This document shows positions 16,901 to 26,472 of a DNA stretch of 57,332 bases, piece after piece. The notes below the pieces were generated by a model. It saw only the letters and a program-made list of their open reading frames with translations. It searched no databases and was not told the origin of the DNA. This stretch comes from Phormidium sp. FACHB-1136. GTDB lineage: Bacteria > Cyanobacteriota > Cyanobacteriia > Phormidesmidales > Phormidesmidaceae. The stretch is from positions 1-57,332 of the forward strand of contig NZ_JACJRS010000030.1 in assembly GCF_014697375.1 (NCBI RefSeq), given 5' to 3'. Position 1 is the first letter of the stretch. Every line of letters starts with the position of its first letter. The position numbers and the translations under genes are program-made.

Positions 16901-19900
16901 GTGTCTAGTATCCTAAAAATACATTGTAGCCCTGCAGAAGGAATTCATAAAAACATGCATCTACCGGATTACATTGACAATGATCTTCATAAACTCGAAG
17001 ATGTTCTCCGTTCTCTCATCTTGGAATATTATGAACAAGATTTAGATATTGCTACAGGCTATTTTCAAGTTGAAGCTTGGTCTAGACTTCAGGAGGGATT
17101 TAGTAAATTAGATAGCTTACGTTTATTAATTGGCCGAGATCCATCCATTAGATTAGCGGAAACGGATCATATTGATCTCAAGACATATTATCGCCGGAAC
17201 ATTCAGGAACAGTTAGACCAGCAGCCCTTTAACCGTAATTATAAAGCGCTGATTGATAATCTAATAGAATTTCTTAGGCAAGAAAAAATACAAGTAAGAC
17301 TTTATGGTGGAGCCGAGGGATCAATCGGTAAATTTCTTCATGCCAAAGCCTACATTTTTAACCGTAATAGTATTATTGGCTCTAGCAACTTAACGCCATA
17401 TGGTTTAGTAGGAAATACTGAGCTAAATGTATTGATTAAACAGGAATCAATAAGCCGCGATTTACGACAAAATTGGTTTCATAAATTTTGGAATGATCCA
17501 GATGTAGACCAAGACTATAAGCCCAAGTTACTAGATGCGCTAGAAAGTTCAAAGTTTGGTAGTAAGCAATATACGCCCTATCAAGTATTTCTCAAGGCGC
17601 TATTTGAATTATTTCGAGACGACATTCATATTGAGAGCGATAACCGAACCGTTTTAGACTTGGCGAGTTTCCAACAGGAAGGCTTTGAACGAGCCGTTAG
17701 GTTATTGGAGCGTCATCAGGCCGTGATGGTAGCCGATGCTGTGGGTCTGGGTAAGACTTTTATTGGATTGCGACTAATTGAGCATTACCTCGTCAAGGAT
17801 CGACAACCAGGCCGAGTGCCTCGCGCTCTAGTGATTTGTCCAGCCCAGATCCGAGACTTAATTTGGCGCAAGAAGCTAGATGAATTCGGCATTAAAGCTG
17901 ATATTCTTTCTCAAGAAGAAATAGGACGTACTACGTTTGATATTAGTTCTTTTAAGAATCATGACATTGTAGTTATAGATGAGTCTCACAACTTCAGAAA
18001 TTCCAGCACTAATCGTTATCAAAATCTACAAAAGCTGTTGGGCTCTGGTAAGCGCGGCAAGCGGGTTGTGCTGCTCACCGCAACACCCATTAATAACAGC
18101 ATTTATGATCTTTATCATCAGATTCTATTAATGACCCGCAACATAGAATCTTACTATCGAGATTGGGGAATCTACAATCTTAATAGTTATTTTAAGGCGC
18201 TAGCTAAAGGAAATGTTGAGATTACAGAGCTACTCCTACAAACAATGGTAAGGCGATCACGTCAGGATGTAATCAAGCGTCAAGAAGCAGGAGAAGAGAT
18301 TAGGATCGGTGGACAGGAAATTCGATTTCCCAAGCGACAACTAGAGAAATTCACTTATAACTTTGAAGATAGTTTTAAAGGGCTATATGCCAAAATAGGA
18401 GCACAGATTGATCGACTAAACTTAGCCCCATATAACGTCAAAGCCTTTAAGTATAGGCAGAGCAAAGATGAGAAAACCCAAGTAAAGCGAAATCAAGCTC
18501 TAGTTGCTTTAATGAAGTCCCTATGGCTGAAGCGATTAGAGAGTTCAATAGCAGCCTTTGAAGCCAGTATTCAAACTCAACGAGATTTCCAAAGTGAGTT
18601 TTTAGCTTGTCTAGATGAAGGTAAGGTGCTCAGTGCAAAAGCATTTCGTAAAATTATCGCCGCAGAGACTGATGGAGAAAGCACTATCGACATTAGTGAA
18701 ATTTTAGCATCCCTAGAACAAATCTCTATTTCAGACTATGATCTTCATCAATTAAAGGATCAAATATCAGACGACTTCAAAAATTTAGAAGATATTCTCA
18801 AAAAATTACGTGAAATTCAATCTTCCGTGGCTCAAAAAAGAGATTATGATCGAAAGCTTATGGCTTTCAAGGAATTAACAAAAACTCATTTGCCTGGAAG
18901 AAAGGTCATCGTCTTTAGCTACTTCAAAGAAACAGTTCTATATCTACATAAAGAACTACTTCAAGATAAAAGTTGGCTGCAATCAATGGAAATAACAGAT
19001 GGCAATAGTAAAAGATTTCCAACAATAGAAATCCTAACCGGAGCAACATCAGGAATCCAGCGTTGGGACAAGGTACGAAGGTTTGCTCCTAATGCCAACT
19101 GTGAGGATGAAGATCAACGTCAAGAGGCTCAGCAATTTCCAATCGATATCTTGATTTGTACTGATGTGCTATCCGAGGGACAAAATCTTCAGGATGCTGG
19201 AGTTATTATCAATTATGATTTACACTGGAATCCGGTAAGGATGATCCAGCGAGCAGGACGGATTGACCGCATTGGTACTCCCTATGAATTACTTTATATT
19301 TACAACTGTTTTCCTGAAGAAGGGCTTGAAAATCTACTTCGATTAGTGCAGCGACTTCAGTCTCGTATTGCGATAATCGATAATGAAGTTGGTCTAGACG
19401 GAAGCATTCTAGGGGAAGAAATTTCGGATCGGTCTATCGAAGAATTGATTCGACTTAAAGAAGCAAATAGCGATTTAGAAAAAGCCGCAATCTTAAATGA
19501 ATTAGAGCAAAGTATTGATTTTGTTTCAGCCGATCAAATGCGTTTCCCACTTCTAGAATTTTTATCAAGAGTCGGGAAAGGTGCTTTGGCAGGCATTCCC
19601 ATGGGGATTCATAGCACCCGAGTAAATGGAAAAGATGGTGTATTTTTGGCATTTCGAGCTAAGGAGCGCCACTTTTGGTGTTTCTATCCTCGTATCAACG
19701 GATTGATTGCTACTGATCCTCAGTATGCTACGAGAGAGAAGCGGAAAATCTTTAAGATGATCGAATGCACACAACAAGATTATCCTGAACATGACAAATT
19801 ATCTGCGGCAGCTTTTGACAACACCATTTTTCCTGTTCTAGAGGATGCGGTCACAAATATCCTGGACGAATTAAGAAGAGATCGAGTTAGAGCAAGAATC

Positions 19901-20242
19901 CCTCGCAAGCTCAACAAACTTATGAGTACTATTTATACTGCTCTTACGGATCAAAGTTGGCTCGATAGCTTGGACAAGCCGCTACCAGATACCATTGAAA
20001 AAGTGCTCAAGATTCTTATAAATGAAGAGTTGCGATCTTATGACAAGGAAATTCGAGTGATTTGGAACACCTTTAAAACGCATGGTGATCGTCTTATTCT
20101 GATTGACGCTCTAGACGAATTCTTCGTGGAACAAGAAATCGGTCGAGATCTTTTAGACGAACATGAGCAAGAAACACTATTAGAATCCATTGTTGATGAA
20201 GATATTCAACTCGTCTGCTATGAGTGGTTTAAGCCTGAGTAG
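16901..20242 (+). CDS. PLD-type nuclease fused to SNF2/superfamily 2 helicase
   Basis: Protein of 1113 residues. Residues 20-215 form a phospholipase-D-like domain with one HKD-type motif: His147-Ala-Lys149, followed by GSSNLT at 160-165. The Asp expected five residues after the Lys is Asn154. Then comes a full helicase: Q-motif region near 258, Walker A ADAVGLGKT at 278-286, DESH at 360-363, TATP at 393-396, and C-terminal motifs FSYFKET, TDVLSEGQNLQ and QRAGRIDRIG. A C-terminal region of about 300 residues is unassigned. PLD-helicase fusions occur in bacterial defence loci. Start codon is the GTG at 16901; an ATG at 16955 with AAGGA upstream is an alternative. AT-rich, intact, same strand as the sigma-factor gene. 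Confidence 0.88.
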   Translation: MSSILKIHCSPAEGIHKNMHLPDYIDNDLHKLEDVLRSLILEYYEQDLDIATGYFQVEAWSRLQEGFSKLDSLRLLIGRDPSIRLAETDHIDLKTYYRRNIQEQLDQQPFNRNYKALIDNLIEFLRQEKIQVRLYGGAEGSIGKFLHAKAYIFNRNSIIGSSNLTPYGLVGNTELNVLIKQESISRDLRQNWFHKFWNDPDVDQDYKPKLLDALESSKFGSKQYTPYQVFLKALFELFRDDIHIESDNRTVLDLASFQQEGFERAVRLLERHQAVMVADAVGLGKTFIGLRLIEHYLVKDRQPGRVPRALVICPAQIRDLIWRKKLDEFGIKADILSQEEIGRTTFDISSFKNHDIVVIDESHNFRNSSTNRYQNLQKLLGSGKRGKRVVLLTATPINNSIYDLYHQILLMTRNIESYYRDWGIYNLNSYFKALAKGNVEITELLLQTMVRRSRQDVIKRQEAGEEIRIGGQEIRFPKRQLEKFTYNFEDSFKGLYAKIGAQIDRLNLAPYNVKAFKYRQSKDEKTQVKRNQALVALMKSLWLKRLESSIAAFEASIQTQRDFQSEFLACLDEGKVLSAKAFRKIIAAETDGESTIDISEILASLEQISISDYDLHQLKDQISDDFKNLEDILKKLREIQSSVAQKRDYDRKLMAFKELTKTHLPGRKVIVFSYFKETVLYLHKELLQDKSWLQSMEITDGNSKRFPTIEILTGATSGIQRWDKVRRFAPNANCEDEDQRQEAQQFPIDILICTDVLSEGQNLQDAGVIINYDLHWNPVRMIQRAGRIDRIGTPYELLYIYNCFPEEGLENLLRLVQRLQSRIAIIDNEVGLDGSILGEEISDRSIEELIRLKEANSDLEKAAILNELEQSIDFVSADQMRFPLLEFLSRVGKGALAGIPMGIHSTRVNGKDGVFLAFRAKERHFWCFYPRINGLIATDPQYATREKRKIFKMIECTQQDYPEHDKLSAAAFDNTIFPVLEDAVTNILDELRRDRVRARIPRKLNKLMSTIYTALTDQSWLDSLDKPLPDTIEKVLKILINEELRSYDKEIRVIWNTFKTHGDRLILIDALDEFFVEQEIGRDLLDEHEQETLLESIVDEDIQLVCYEWFKPE

Positions 20243-20349
20243 TGACGACCGCCGATCACTGAAAGCCTTGTAGAATAGAAACTCTAGAATATCTACTTTC
20301 CTAAGACGATGCTTGCCACCATATTTCTAAACGGCCCTATTTTTGGGCG

Positions 20350-20392
20350 TTGCTTTCCACCATCCTTGCCAGTAAGCACTGCTGGAAAGCAA
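20350..20392 (+). terminator. Compound stem-loop at right edge of island
   Basis: TTGCTTTCCA (20350-20359) and TGGAAAGCAA (20383-20392) form a perfect 10-bp inverted repeat around a 23-nt loop, which itself contains CAGT-aagc-ACTG. A further short stem GCCC-tattttt-GGGC lies just before it. It is the last structured element before composition returns to GC-rich, and may terminate the helicase transcript. Confidence 0.5.
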
Positions 20393-20490
20393 AATCTTAA
20401 TACACTCTATTAATCAAAATTCAACCTGCTGAATGTAGATTTAAGCACAAGCTGGCAAACTCTCCCGTCGCCCTATCTACCTATTCCCCC

Positions 20491-22239
20491 ATGAAAATCG
20501 CCATTGCCCAACTCAATCCCACCATCGGCGACCTGTCCCACAATGCCCAGCAGATTGTGGCAGCGGCGCAACAGGCTCAAGCCATGGAAGCGCAGGTGTT
20601 GGTGACGACGGAACTGGCTCTTTGTGGCTATCCGCCTCGTGACTTGCTTCTGCGGCCCGGTTTTATTGCGGCGATGGCCCAGCGGTTGGAGGATTTGGCC
20701 ACGGAATTGCCCCCGGAATTGGCGGTGCTCGTGGGCTTTGCGGCGGCGAATCCCAATGCCCGCCAGCGGGGGGAAAAGCCCCTGTTCAACAGCACGGCGC
20801 TTTTACAGGGGGGGCAGGTGCAGCAGGTGTTCCATAAACAATTGCTGCCCACCTACGATGTGTTTGACGAAGACCGCTATTTTGCGCCAGGGACAGGGCC
20901 AAGCCGTTTTACCCTCAGCACCCCTGAGGGCGATGTGAACCTGGGTATCACCATCTGCGAAGACCTGTGGAACGACGAGGAATTTTGGGGTGGACGCAGC
21001 TATCCCCGCAACCCCATTGCCGACTTGGCCGAGGCCGGGGTGGACTTGGTGATTAACCTATCGGCCTCGCCCTTTTCGCTGCAAAAGCCCCAACTGCGGG
21101 CGGCGATGCTGACCCACAGCGCCACTCGGTTCCGCTGCCCCATCCTCTATGCCAACCAGGTGGGGGCCAATGACGACCTGATTTTTGACGGCACCAGCAT
21201 GGCCTTCAACCGCCAGGGGGAACTGGTGGCGCGGCTGCCCTCCTGCCAAACTGGGCTGATGGTGGTGGAGTACGACCTCGCCAAGGCCGACCTACTGCCG
21301 GGAACCGTCGCCCCCCTGCCCACCGACGACAACGAAGCCCTCTGGCTGGCCCTGGTGCTGGGGGTGCAAGACTATGCCCGCAAGTGCGGCTTTCGCAAGG
21401 TTGTGGTCGGCCTCAGTGGTGGGGTCGATTCGGCCCTGGTGGCGGCGATTGCGGCAGCGGCCCTCGGCCCCGGTCAGGTGCTTGCGGTGCTGATGCCCTC
21501 CCCCTACAGCTCCGATCATTCCGTTAGCGATGCCCTCGCCCTCTGCGAAACCCTGGGGACTCCCCACCACACCCTCGCCATCGGCCCCCTCATGGAAGGC
21601 TACGATCAAGTCCTCGAACCCCTCTTTGCGAGCACCGAATCCGGCATTGCTGAGGAAAATATCCAGTCCCGCATTCGGGGCAATTTATTGATGGGGATTT
21701 CCAACAAATTTGGCCATTTGCTGCTGTCTACGGGCAACAAATCTGAGATGGCGGTGGGCTACTGCACCCTCTACGGCGACATGAACGGTGGCCTAGCGGT
21801 GATTGCCGATGTACCCAAAACGCGGGTCTATGCCCTCTGCCACTGGCTGAATCAACAAGGGCAAGGTGTCCAATCTACTGACCCCAACGGCGATCCCCTC
21901 GGTGCCCTGGCCCATCTGCGAGGTCAAACTCCCCAGGGCTTGATTCCTACCCACATTCTCACCAAACCCCCCAGCGCCGAACTCAAACCGGGCCAGGTGG
22001 ATCAAGATTCTCTGCCGCCCTACGAGGTGCTAGACGACATTTTGGAACGCCTAGTGCAGCGCCACGAATCCACCGCCGATATCGTCGCCGCTGGACATGA
22101 TCCGGCGGTGGTGGATCGAGTGACGCGCCTCGTCGCCAGGGCCGAATTCAAACGCCGCCAAGCGCCCCCCGTCCTCAAAGTGACCGACCGCGCCTTTGGT
22201 ATGGGCTGGCGAATGCCGATTGCCTCCCGCTGGCCCTAA
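20491..22239 (+). CDS. nadE: Glutamine-dependent NAD+ synthetase
   Basis: Last step of NAD synthesis: amidates deamido-NAD with glutamine as nitrogen donor and ATP. The 582-residue protein has an N-terminal nitrilase-type glutaminase domain (about 1-260; the nucleophile Cys is in GITICEDLWNDEEFW) and a C-terminal synthetase with the ATP-pyrophosphatase loop GLSGGVDSALVA, then SRIRGNLLMGISN and STGNKSEMAVGYCTLYGDM. Both halves are complete, so ammonia is made in the same polypeptide. It lies downstream of the AT-rich island, on the same strand, and has GC-rich host-like codons. Confidence 0.97.
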   Translation: MKIAIAQLNPTIGDLSHNAQQIVAAAQQAQAMEAQVLVTTELALCGYPPRDLLLRPGFIAAMAQRLEDLATELPPELAVLVGFAAANPNARQRGEKPLFNSTALLQGGQVQQVFHKQLLPTYDVFDEDRYFAPGTGPSRFTLSTPEGDVNLGITICEDLWNDEEFWGGRSYPRNPIADLAEAGVDLVINLSASPFSLQKPQLRAAMLTHSATRFRCPILYANQVGANDDLIFDGTSMAFNRQGELVARLPSCQTGLMVVEYDLAKADLLPGTVAPLPTDDNEALWLALVLGVQDYARKCGFRKVVVGLSGGVDSALVAAIAAAALGPGQVLAVLMPSPYSSDHSVSDALALCETLGTPHHTLAIGPLMEGYDQVLEPLFASTESGIAEENIQSRIRGNLLMGISNKFGHLLLSTGNKSEMAVGYCTLYGDMNGGLAVIADVPKTRVYALCHWLNQQGQGVQSTDPNGDPLGALAHLRGQTPQGLIPTHILTKPPSAELKPGQVDQDSLPPYEVLDDILERLVQRHESTADIVAAGHDPAVVDRVTRLVARAEFKRRQAPPVLKVTDRAFGMGWRMPIASRWP

Positions 22240-22245
22240 AAAAAT

Positions 22246-22299
22246 ACCCCTAACCCCTTAGGCGGCGGTAAGGCTCGTATTTGGGAGCAGGGGTTGGGT
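22246..22299 (+). terminator. Hairpin between nadE and tRNA-Leu
   Basis: ACCCCTAACCCCT (22246-22258) pairs with AGGGGTTGGGT (22289-22299) with a 2-nt bulge. It lies between the convergent ends of nadE and the tRNA gene and could act on both. Confidence 0.55.
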
Positions 22300-22308
22300 T
22301 GTAATCAT

Positions 22309-22389
22309 GCGGATGAAAGGACTTGAACCTTCACTTCTTGCGAAACTAGAACCTAAATCTAGCGCGTCTACCAATTCCGCCACATCCGC
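22309..22389 (-). tRNA. tRNA-Leu (anticodon UAG)
   Basis: 81-nt class II tRNA. The acceptor stem GCGGATG/CATCCGC closes perfectly. Anticodon stem CTAGA/TCTAG encloses the loop TTTAGGT, giving anticodon TAG. A long variable arm and T-arm with GGTTCAAGTCC are present. The discriminator is A, and CCA is not encoded. Confidence 0.97.
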
Positions 22390-22724
22390 GTATTGCTGCT
22401 CTAGCATAGCAAAAAATCATCCCTTTGACAGTCCTTCCTGCCGGGATGCCAGCGATGCTAGCGACAGAGGGTTGAATCCACTCTCAGGCAAACATACCTT
22501 ATAGATGATAGATGTCTTGCTATCTCATGGATGCCTTGCGGCCCATCAATCCCTACCATCGACGCAAGTTAGGCTGCAAAGGGGCCATTCTGTGGCACTC
22601 TGGGAGATGACTGTAAACCAATGTTGTGGCACATCGGAACCCGGTTAGGGGTCGTCCTGGGGGCGATTGGTCTAACTCGGTGTTTCTGTATCGGCAAACC
22701 TCCGGCAACCCTAGAGCAAAGGCT
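22390..22724. other. Intergenic between tRNA-Leu and ispG
   Basis: Holds the minus-strand tRNA promoter at 22403-22431. The in-frame extension of ispG upstream of 22725 lacks homology to the family and is not treated as coding. No other gene seen. Confidence 0.5.
22403..22431 (-). promoter_or_regulatory. Candidate promoter of tRNA-Leu
   Basis: On the minus strand, CTGTCA (22426-22431) and TATGCT (22403-22408) are separated by exactly 17 bp, and the -10 ends 13 bp before the tRNA 5' end. Each box is 4/6 to consensus. Confidence 0.55.
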
Positions 22725-23954
22725 ATGCAAACCCTTCCCAATCCTGTGTCCCAGGCTTCGACCACCCCGGCCTTTGACCCCTTCGATACCACCATCCACC
22801 GTCGCAAAACTCGCCCGGTACCCGTGGGCAGCGTCACCATTGGCGGGGGACATCCCGTGGTGGTGCAGTCCATGATTAACGAAGACACTCTGGATATTCA
22901 GGGTTCTGCCGCTGCCATCCGCCGCCTGCACGAAATTGGCTGCGAGATCGTCCGCGTCACGGTGCCCAGCATGGCCCATGCCAAAGCCTTGGCGGACATT
23001 CGCAAAATCCTTGAAGACACCTACCAGCCCGTGCCCTTGGTGGCCGATGTACACCACAACGGCATGAAGATCGCCCTGGAGGTGGCCAAGCACGTCGATA
23101 AGGTGCGCATCAATCCGGGCCTCTACGTGTTTGAAAAGCCCCAGGCCAGCCGCACCGAATATACCCAAGCAGAATTTGACGACATCGGCCACAAAATTCG
23201 CGACACCCTTAAGCCCCTGGTGGAATCCCTACGCGACCAGGGCAAATCCATGCGCATCGGCGTTAACCACGGATCGTTGGCCGAGCGGATGCTGTTTACC
23301 TACGGCGACACCCCCGAAGGCATGGTGGAATCGGCCCTGGAATTCCTGCACATCTGCGAATCCCTGGACTTCCGTAACTTGGTGATTTCCATGAAAGCCT
23401 CGCGGGTACCCGTGATGCTGGCCGCCTATCGCCTGATGGCCAAGCGCATGGACGACCTCGGCATGGACTACCCTCTGCACCTAGGTGTCACCGAAGCGGG
23501 GGATGGCGAGTATGGTCGGATCAAATCCACCGCTGGCATCGCCACCCTTTTGGCCGAAGGCATTGGCGATACCATCCGCGTGTCCCTCACCGAAGCCCCC
23601 GAAAAGGAAATTCCCGCCTGCTACAGCATTTTGCAGGCGCTGGGTCTCCGAAAAACCATGGTGGAATACGTCGCCTGTCCCTCCTGTGGGCGCACCCTGT
23701 TTAATTTGGAAGAAGTGCTCCACAAAGTCCGCGAAGCCACCAAACATCTCACCGGGCTAGACATTGCGGTGATGGGCTGCATCGTCAATGGCCCTGGGGA
23801 AATGGCCGACGCCGACTATGGCTATGTAGGCAAAACCCCCGGTTACATTTCCCTGTACCGGGGCCGCGACGAAATTAAAAAAGTGCCCGAAGATCAGGGG
23901 GTTGAGGAACTGATCAACCTGATCAAAGCCGACGGACGCTGGGTCGATCCTTAA
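22725..23954 (+). CDS. ispG: 4-hydroxy-3-methylbut-2-enyl diphosphate synthase (IspG/GcpE)
   Basis: Iron-sulfur enzyme of the MEP isoprenoid pathway, converting methylerythritol cyclodiphosphate to HMBPP, with ferredoxin as likely electron donor in cyanobacteria. Protein of 409 residues with the conserved [19 protein letters not shown] start, [12 protein letters not shown], and the cluster region with [10 protein letters not shown] and [20 protein letters not shown] use the ATG at 22725, where family similarity begins; the open frame runs 99 bp further upstream without it. It converges with the phosphatase gene, 30 bp apart. Confidence 0.97.
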   Translation: MQTLPNPVSQASTTPAFDPFDTTIHRRKTRPVPVGSVTIGGGHPVVVQSMINEDTLDIQGSAAAIRRLHEIGCEIVRVTVPSMAHAKALADIRKILEDTYQPVPLVADVHHNGMKIALEVAKHVDKVRINPGLYVFEKPQASRTEYTQAEFDDIGHKIRDTLKPLVESLRDQGKSMRIGVNHGSLAERMLFTYGDTPEGMVESALEFLHICESLDFRNLVISMKASRVPVMLAAYRLMAKRMDDLGMDYPLHLGVTEAGDGEYGRIKSTAGIATLLAEGIGDTIRVSLTEAPEKEIPACYSILQALGLRKTMVEYVACPSCGRTLFNLEEVLHKVREATKHLTGLDIAVMGCIVNGPGEMADADYGYVGKTPGYISLYRGRDEIKKVPEDQGVEELINLIKADGRWVDP

Positions 23955-23984
23955 GTCCAGCGAATCCCGAAGCCTAGTTAATCC

Positions 23985-24800
23985 CTAAATCTCCAGGCCA
24001 AGCTGAGCCTTCACCGCAGCGGCCCAACCGCCTGGGGCCAGGGCCGGGGCGACGGGCCAACCTCGTTCGGCTAGTTGAGGATGGGGGCCAGCGGTTCCAG
24101 GCAGAATGATCGGGTGATCCACCGCTGCCAGCATGGGGATGTCGTTGGGGCTGTTGCCAAGGCCCACGGTGACCAGGGGGTCATTGGGATGGGCGGTTTG
24201 GTAGAGGGCCGTTAGGTGTCGCACGGCTTCCCCTTTGCCTGCTCCGCCGCCGATCAGATGGGAGAAGCGATCCCCCAGCACGACCCGAAAGCCCATGGCC
24301 TCGACAGCGGCTTGGAGATCCTCGGCGGACAAGTTCTTGGGGGTCATAAAGGGTTCACTAAAGTCCCTGGCTTTGGCCTGTTTCGCGGATTCGGGAGACA
24401 ATCCCGTGATCTGCACCACTTGGTCAACGCTCCAATCGCCAAAGCCCTTGAGGGGACGGCCCAGATCCTGGGCAATGGCCTTCAGCCCCGCCCGCGCCGT
24501 CACATAGTTGCACCCTAGGGCGATGACGCGATAGTCGCCGTCGTCTTCCCCCTCCGGCAGGTCAAAGGGCAGTCCTGTTCTAGGGAGATAAATGGCGCTA
24601 CCGTTTTCCACCACAAAGGGATCCCGCAGGCCCAAATCCTGCCGCAGATGATCGACCTCAGCACGGGTTTTGCTGGTCACCGGGATGACGGGAATCCCCC
24701 GTTCCGCTAGGGTAGCTAACACAGGCCGAGCCGCCTGGTAGTCGTAGGTTTCCCCATTGAGGAGGGTGCCGTCGAGGTCGGTAAAAATCAGGTAAGACAT
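23985..24800 (-). CDS. Mannosyl-3-phosphoglycerate phosphatase-type HAD hydrolase
   Basis: HAD subfamily IIB phosphatase, 271 residues. Motif I is FTDLDGTLLN (Asp nucleophile near residue 8), motif II VTSKTR, and motif IV GLGNSPNDIPML with the metal-binding Asp. The family dephosphorylates mannosyl- or glucosyl-3-phosphoglycerate to the compatible solute, so it may work in salt or nitrogen-stress adaptation. No partner synthase is in the window. Substrate choice between mannosyl and glucosyl forms is not readable from sequence. Confidence 0.85.
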   Translation of the reverse strand: MSYLIFTDLDGTLLNGETYDYQAARPVLATLAERGIPVIPVTSKTRAEVDHLRQDLGLRDPFVVENGSAIYLPRTGLPFDLPEGEDDGDYRVIALGCNYVTARAGLKAIAQDLGRPLKGFGDWSVDQVVQITGLSPESAKQAKARDFSEPFMTPKNLSAEDLQAAVEAMGFRVVLGDRFSHLIGGGAGKGEAVRHLTALYQTAHPNDPLVTVGLGNSPNDIPMLAAVDHPIILPGTAGPHPQLAERGWPVAPALAPGGWAAAVKAQLGLEI

Positions 24801-24901
24801 GGCTTTGGCCCGGTTGATACCCGTTTATTGTCTTTTAATTTTGGCCTTTAATAAAAGAAGTCCATCAAAGCCGTCTCTTCCATTCCCTTCCCGGCCAGCC
24901 C

Positions 24902-25882
24902 ATGACCTCCCTTGCCCCCTCCCCTGTGCGCCCCGCCACCGACTCCAACCCGCTCACCCTGGCCATTGTGGGGGATGTCCATGATCAATGGAGCGACGCC
25001 GATGCCGTGGCGCTGCATCGGTTAGCGGTCGATTTGGTGCTGTTTGTAGGGGATTTTGGCAACGAGGTGGTGGATGTGGTGCGTCAGGTGGCTGCGCTGG
25101 ATCTGCCCAAAGCGGTGATTTTGGGCAACCACGATGCCTGGTATACCGCCACCCCTTGGGGCCGCAAAAAATGCCCCTACAACCGCCAGCACGAGGATTG
25201 GGTGGCCCAGCAGTTGCAGGACTTGGGCGACTGCCATGTGGGCTATGGCCATGTGGATTTGCCCCAGTTTGGCCTTTCGGTGGTAGGGGGACGGCCCTTT
25301 AGCTGGGGGGGATCAGATTGGACGAACGCCCCCTTCTACGCCGAACGCTACGGGGTGCAACACTTTCAGGATTCCATTGAGCGGATTTGTCAGGCGGTGG
25401 ATGCGACCCGCTACGATAATCTAATTTTCATCGGCCACTGCGGCCCCAAGGGCTTGGGGGATGCGCCCGAAGATCCCTGTGGGCGAGACTGGAAACCCCT
25501 CGGCGGCGACTTTGGCGATCCTGATCTGGCCGCGGCTATTGCCTACGCTAAGGATCGCGGCAAGGCGGTGCCCCTGGTCGCCTTTGGCCACATGCACCAT
25601 ACCCTGCGCCACCGCAAGGATCACCTGCGCCGCCAAACCCACAGCGATGGCTCCACCCTGTACCTCAATGCCGCTAGGGTGCCCCGCTGGCGACAGCAGC
25701 ATGGCCAAACCCAGCGCCATTTCGCCCTGGTTACCCTTCAGACCAACCAGGTGATTCGTGCCCGCCAAGTGTGGGTCGATGATCAGCAGGGGCTGGTGGA
25801 GGCCATCGAGGTTCAGGCCATGGACAGTCGAGAGCCGCTGGCATTGCCCTTGGCTATCAGTTCCCAGTCCACCCTACGGTAA
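24902..25882 (+). CDS. Calcineurin-like metallophosphoesterase (TIGR04168 type)
   Basis: Dinuclear-metal phosphoesterase of 326 residues. The metallophosphatase signature is complete: GDVHDQW near residue 26, VGDFGNE, ILGNHDAWY, HCGPKG and FGHMHH. It has additional conserved blocks (GGRPFSWGGSDW, TLYLNAARVPRW) that I associate with a cyanobacterial/plant family of unknown substrate. Likely cytoplasmic. The next small gene starts 49 bp further on. Confidence 0.85.
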   Translation: MTSLAPSPVRPATDSNPLTLAIVGDVHDQWSDADAVALHRLAVDLVLFVGDFGNEVVDVVRQVAALDLPKAVILGNHDAWYTATPWGRKKCPYNRQHEDWVAQQLQDLGDCHVGYGHVDLPQFGLSVVGGRPFSWGGSDWTNAPFYAERYGVQHFQDSIERICQAVDATRYDNLIFIGHCGPKGLGDAPEDPCGRDWKPLGGDFGDPDLAAAIAYAKDRGKAVPLVAFGHMHHTLRHRKDHLRRQTHSDGSTLYLNAARVPRWRQQHGQTQRHFALVTLQTNQVIRARQVWVDDQQGLVEAIEVQAMDSREPLALPLAISSQSTLR

Positions 25883-25931
25883 GGCAAACTCTAGCGGTAT
25901 ACTCAAGCCATAGGTATCCCCATATCCGCCC

Positions 25932-26447
25932 ATGCAATATCTGGCGAAGGTGCAAAAAAAAGCATTCCTTGGCGGGGCCGAATTGGCACTGCTGGCGGTG
26001 CGCACCTCCGAAGCCACCTGGGAACGGATCGCGACCGAGCGCTTGGTCGAAACCACCCGCGTGTTGGCCTTCCAGGAAGGAGCCCTGGTGTTGGTGGAAC
26101 TGGATGGCTTGAATCAGGTGGGCACCGTTGAAGATGCTACCCCTTGGGTGCTTGATTTGGTGGATCACTACCTCAGCTATGGGGTGACCCCCGAAGCCCT
26201 AGAGCAGGAAATTGAACGGGCCGAACGGTGGCGACAGTCTCTTACCCTGAAAAGCCAAGAGGTAGACCGACGCGCCCTAGAAACCGCCGCCCGCCGCGAT
26301 GAAATTCAAGAGTTGGAACGCAACCTAAAGCAGGAGCGGGAAGAACTGGAGCAGCGCTGGGATGCCCTTAAACAAAAGGAAGCGGACATGACCCAGGCGG
26401 CGGTGGCTGGGGAGGAGGATGAGGGATTTTCGGAGACTTTACGGTAG
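25932..26447 (+). CDS. Conserved hypothetical protein with coiled-coil C-terminus
   Basis: 171 residues. The N-terminal 95 residues are a compact mixed alpha/beta domain (LAKVQKKAFLGGAELALLAVR). Residues 95-155 are a charged heptad-like coiled coil (EIERAERWRQ, ELERNLKQEREELEQRW), and the end is acidic. No signal peptide or membrane segment. It resembles cyanobacteria-only hypotheticals. It follows the phosphoesterase gene closely and may share a transcript, though a TATACT box lies in the gap at about 25896. Confidence 0.7.
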   Translation: MQYLAKVQKKAFLGGAELALLAVRTSEATWERIATERLVETTRVLAFQEGALVLVELDGLNQVGTVEDATPWVLDLVDHYLSYGVTPEALEQEIERAERWRQSLTLKSQEVDRRALETAARRDEIQELERNLKQEREELEQRWDALKQKEADMTQAAVAGEEDEGFSETLR

Positions 26448-26472
26448 CTTTAAGATTGCGCTTTAGCGAAGC

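Noticed and set aside
14822-20450. DISARM or BREX system
   Set aside because: DISARM needs separate DrmA, DrmB and DrmC, and BREX needs PglZ, BrxC and a methyltransferase; only a PLD-SNF2 fusion and a sigma factor are here.
22307-22504. Small frame near tRNA-Leu
   Set aside because: It covers the tRNA gene on the opposite strand and is explained by it.
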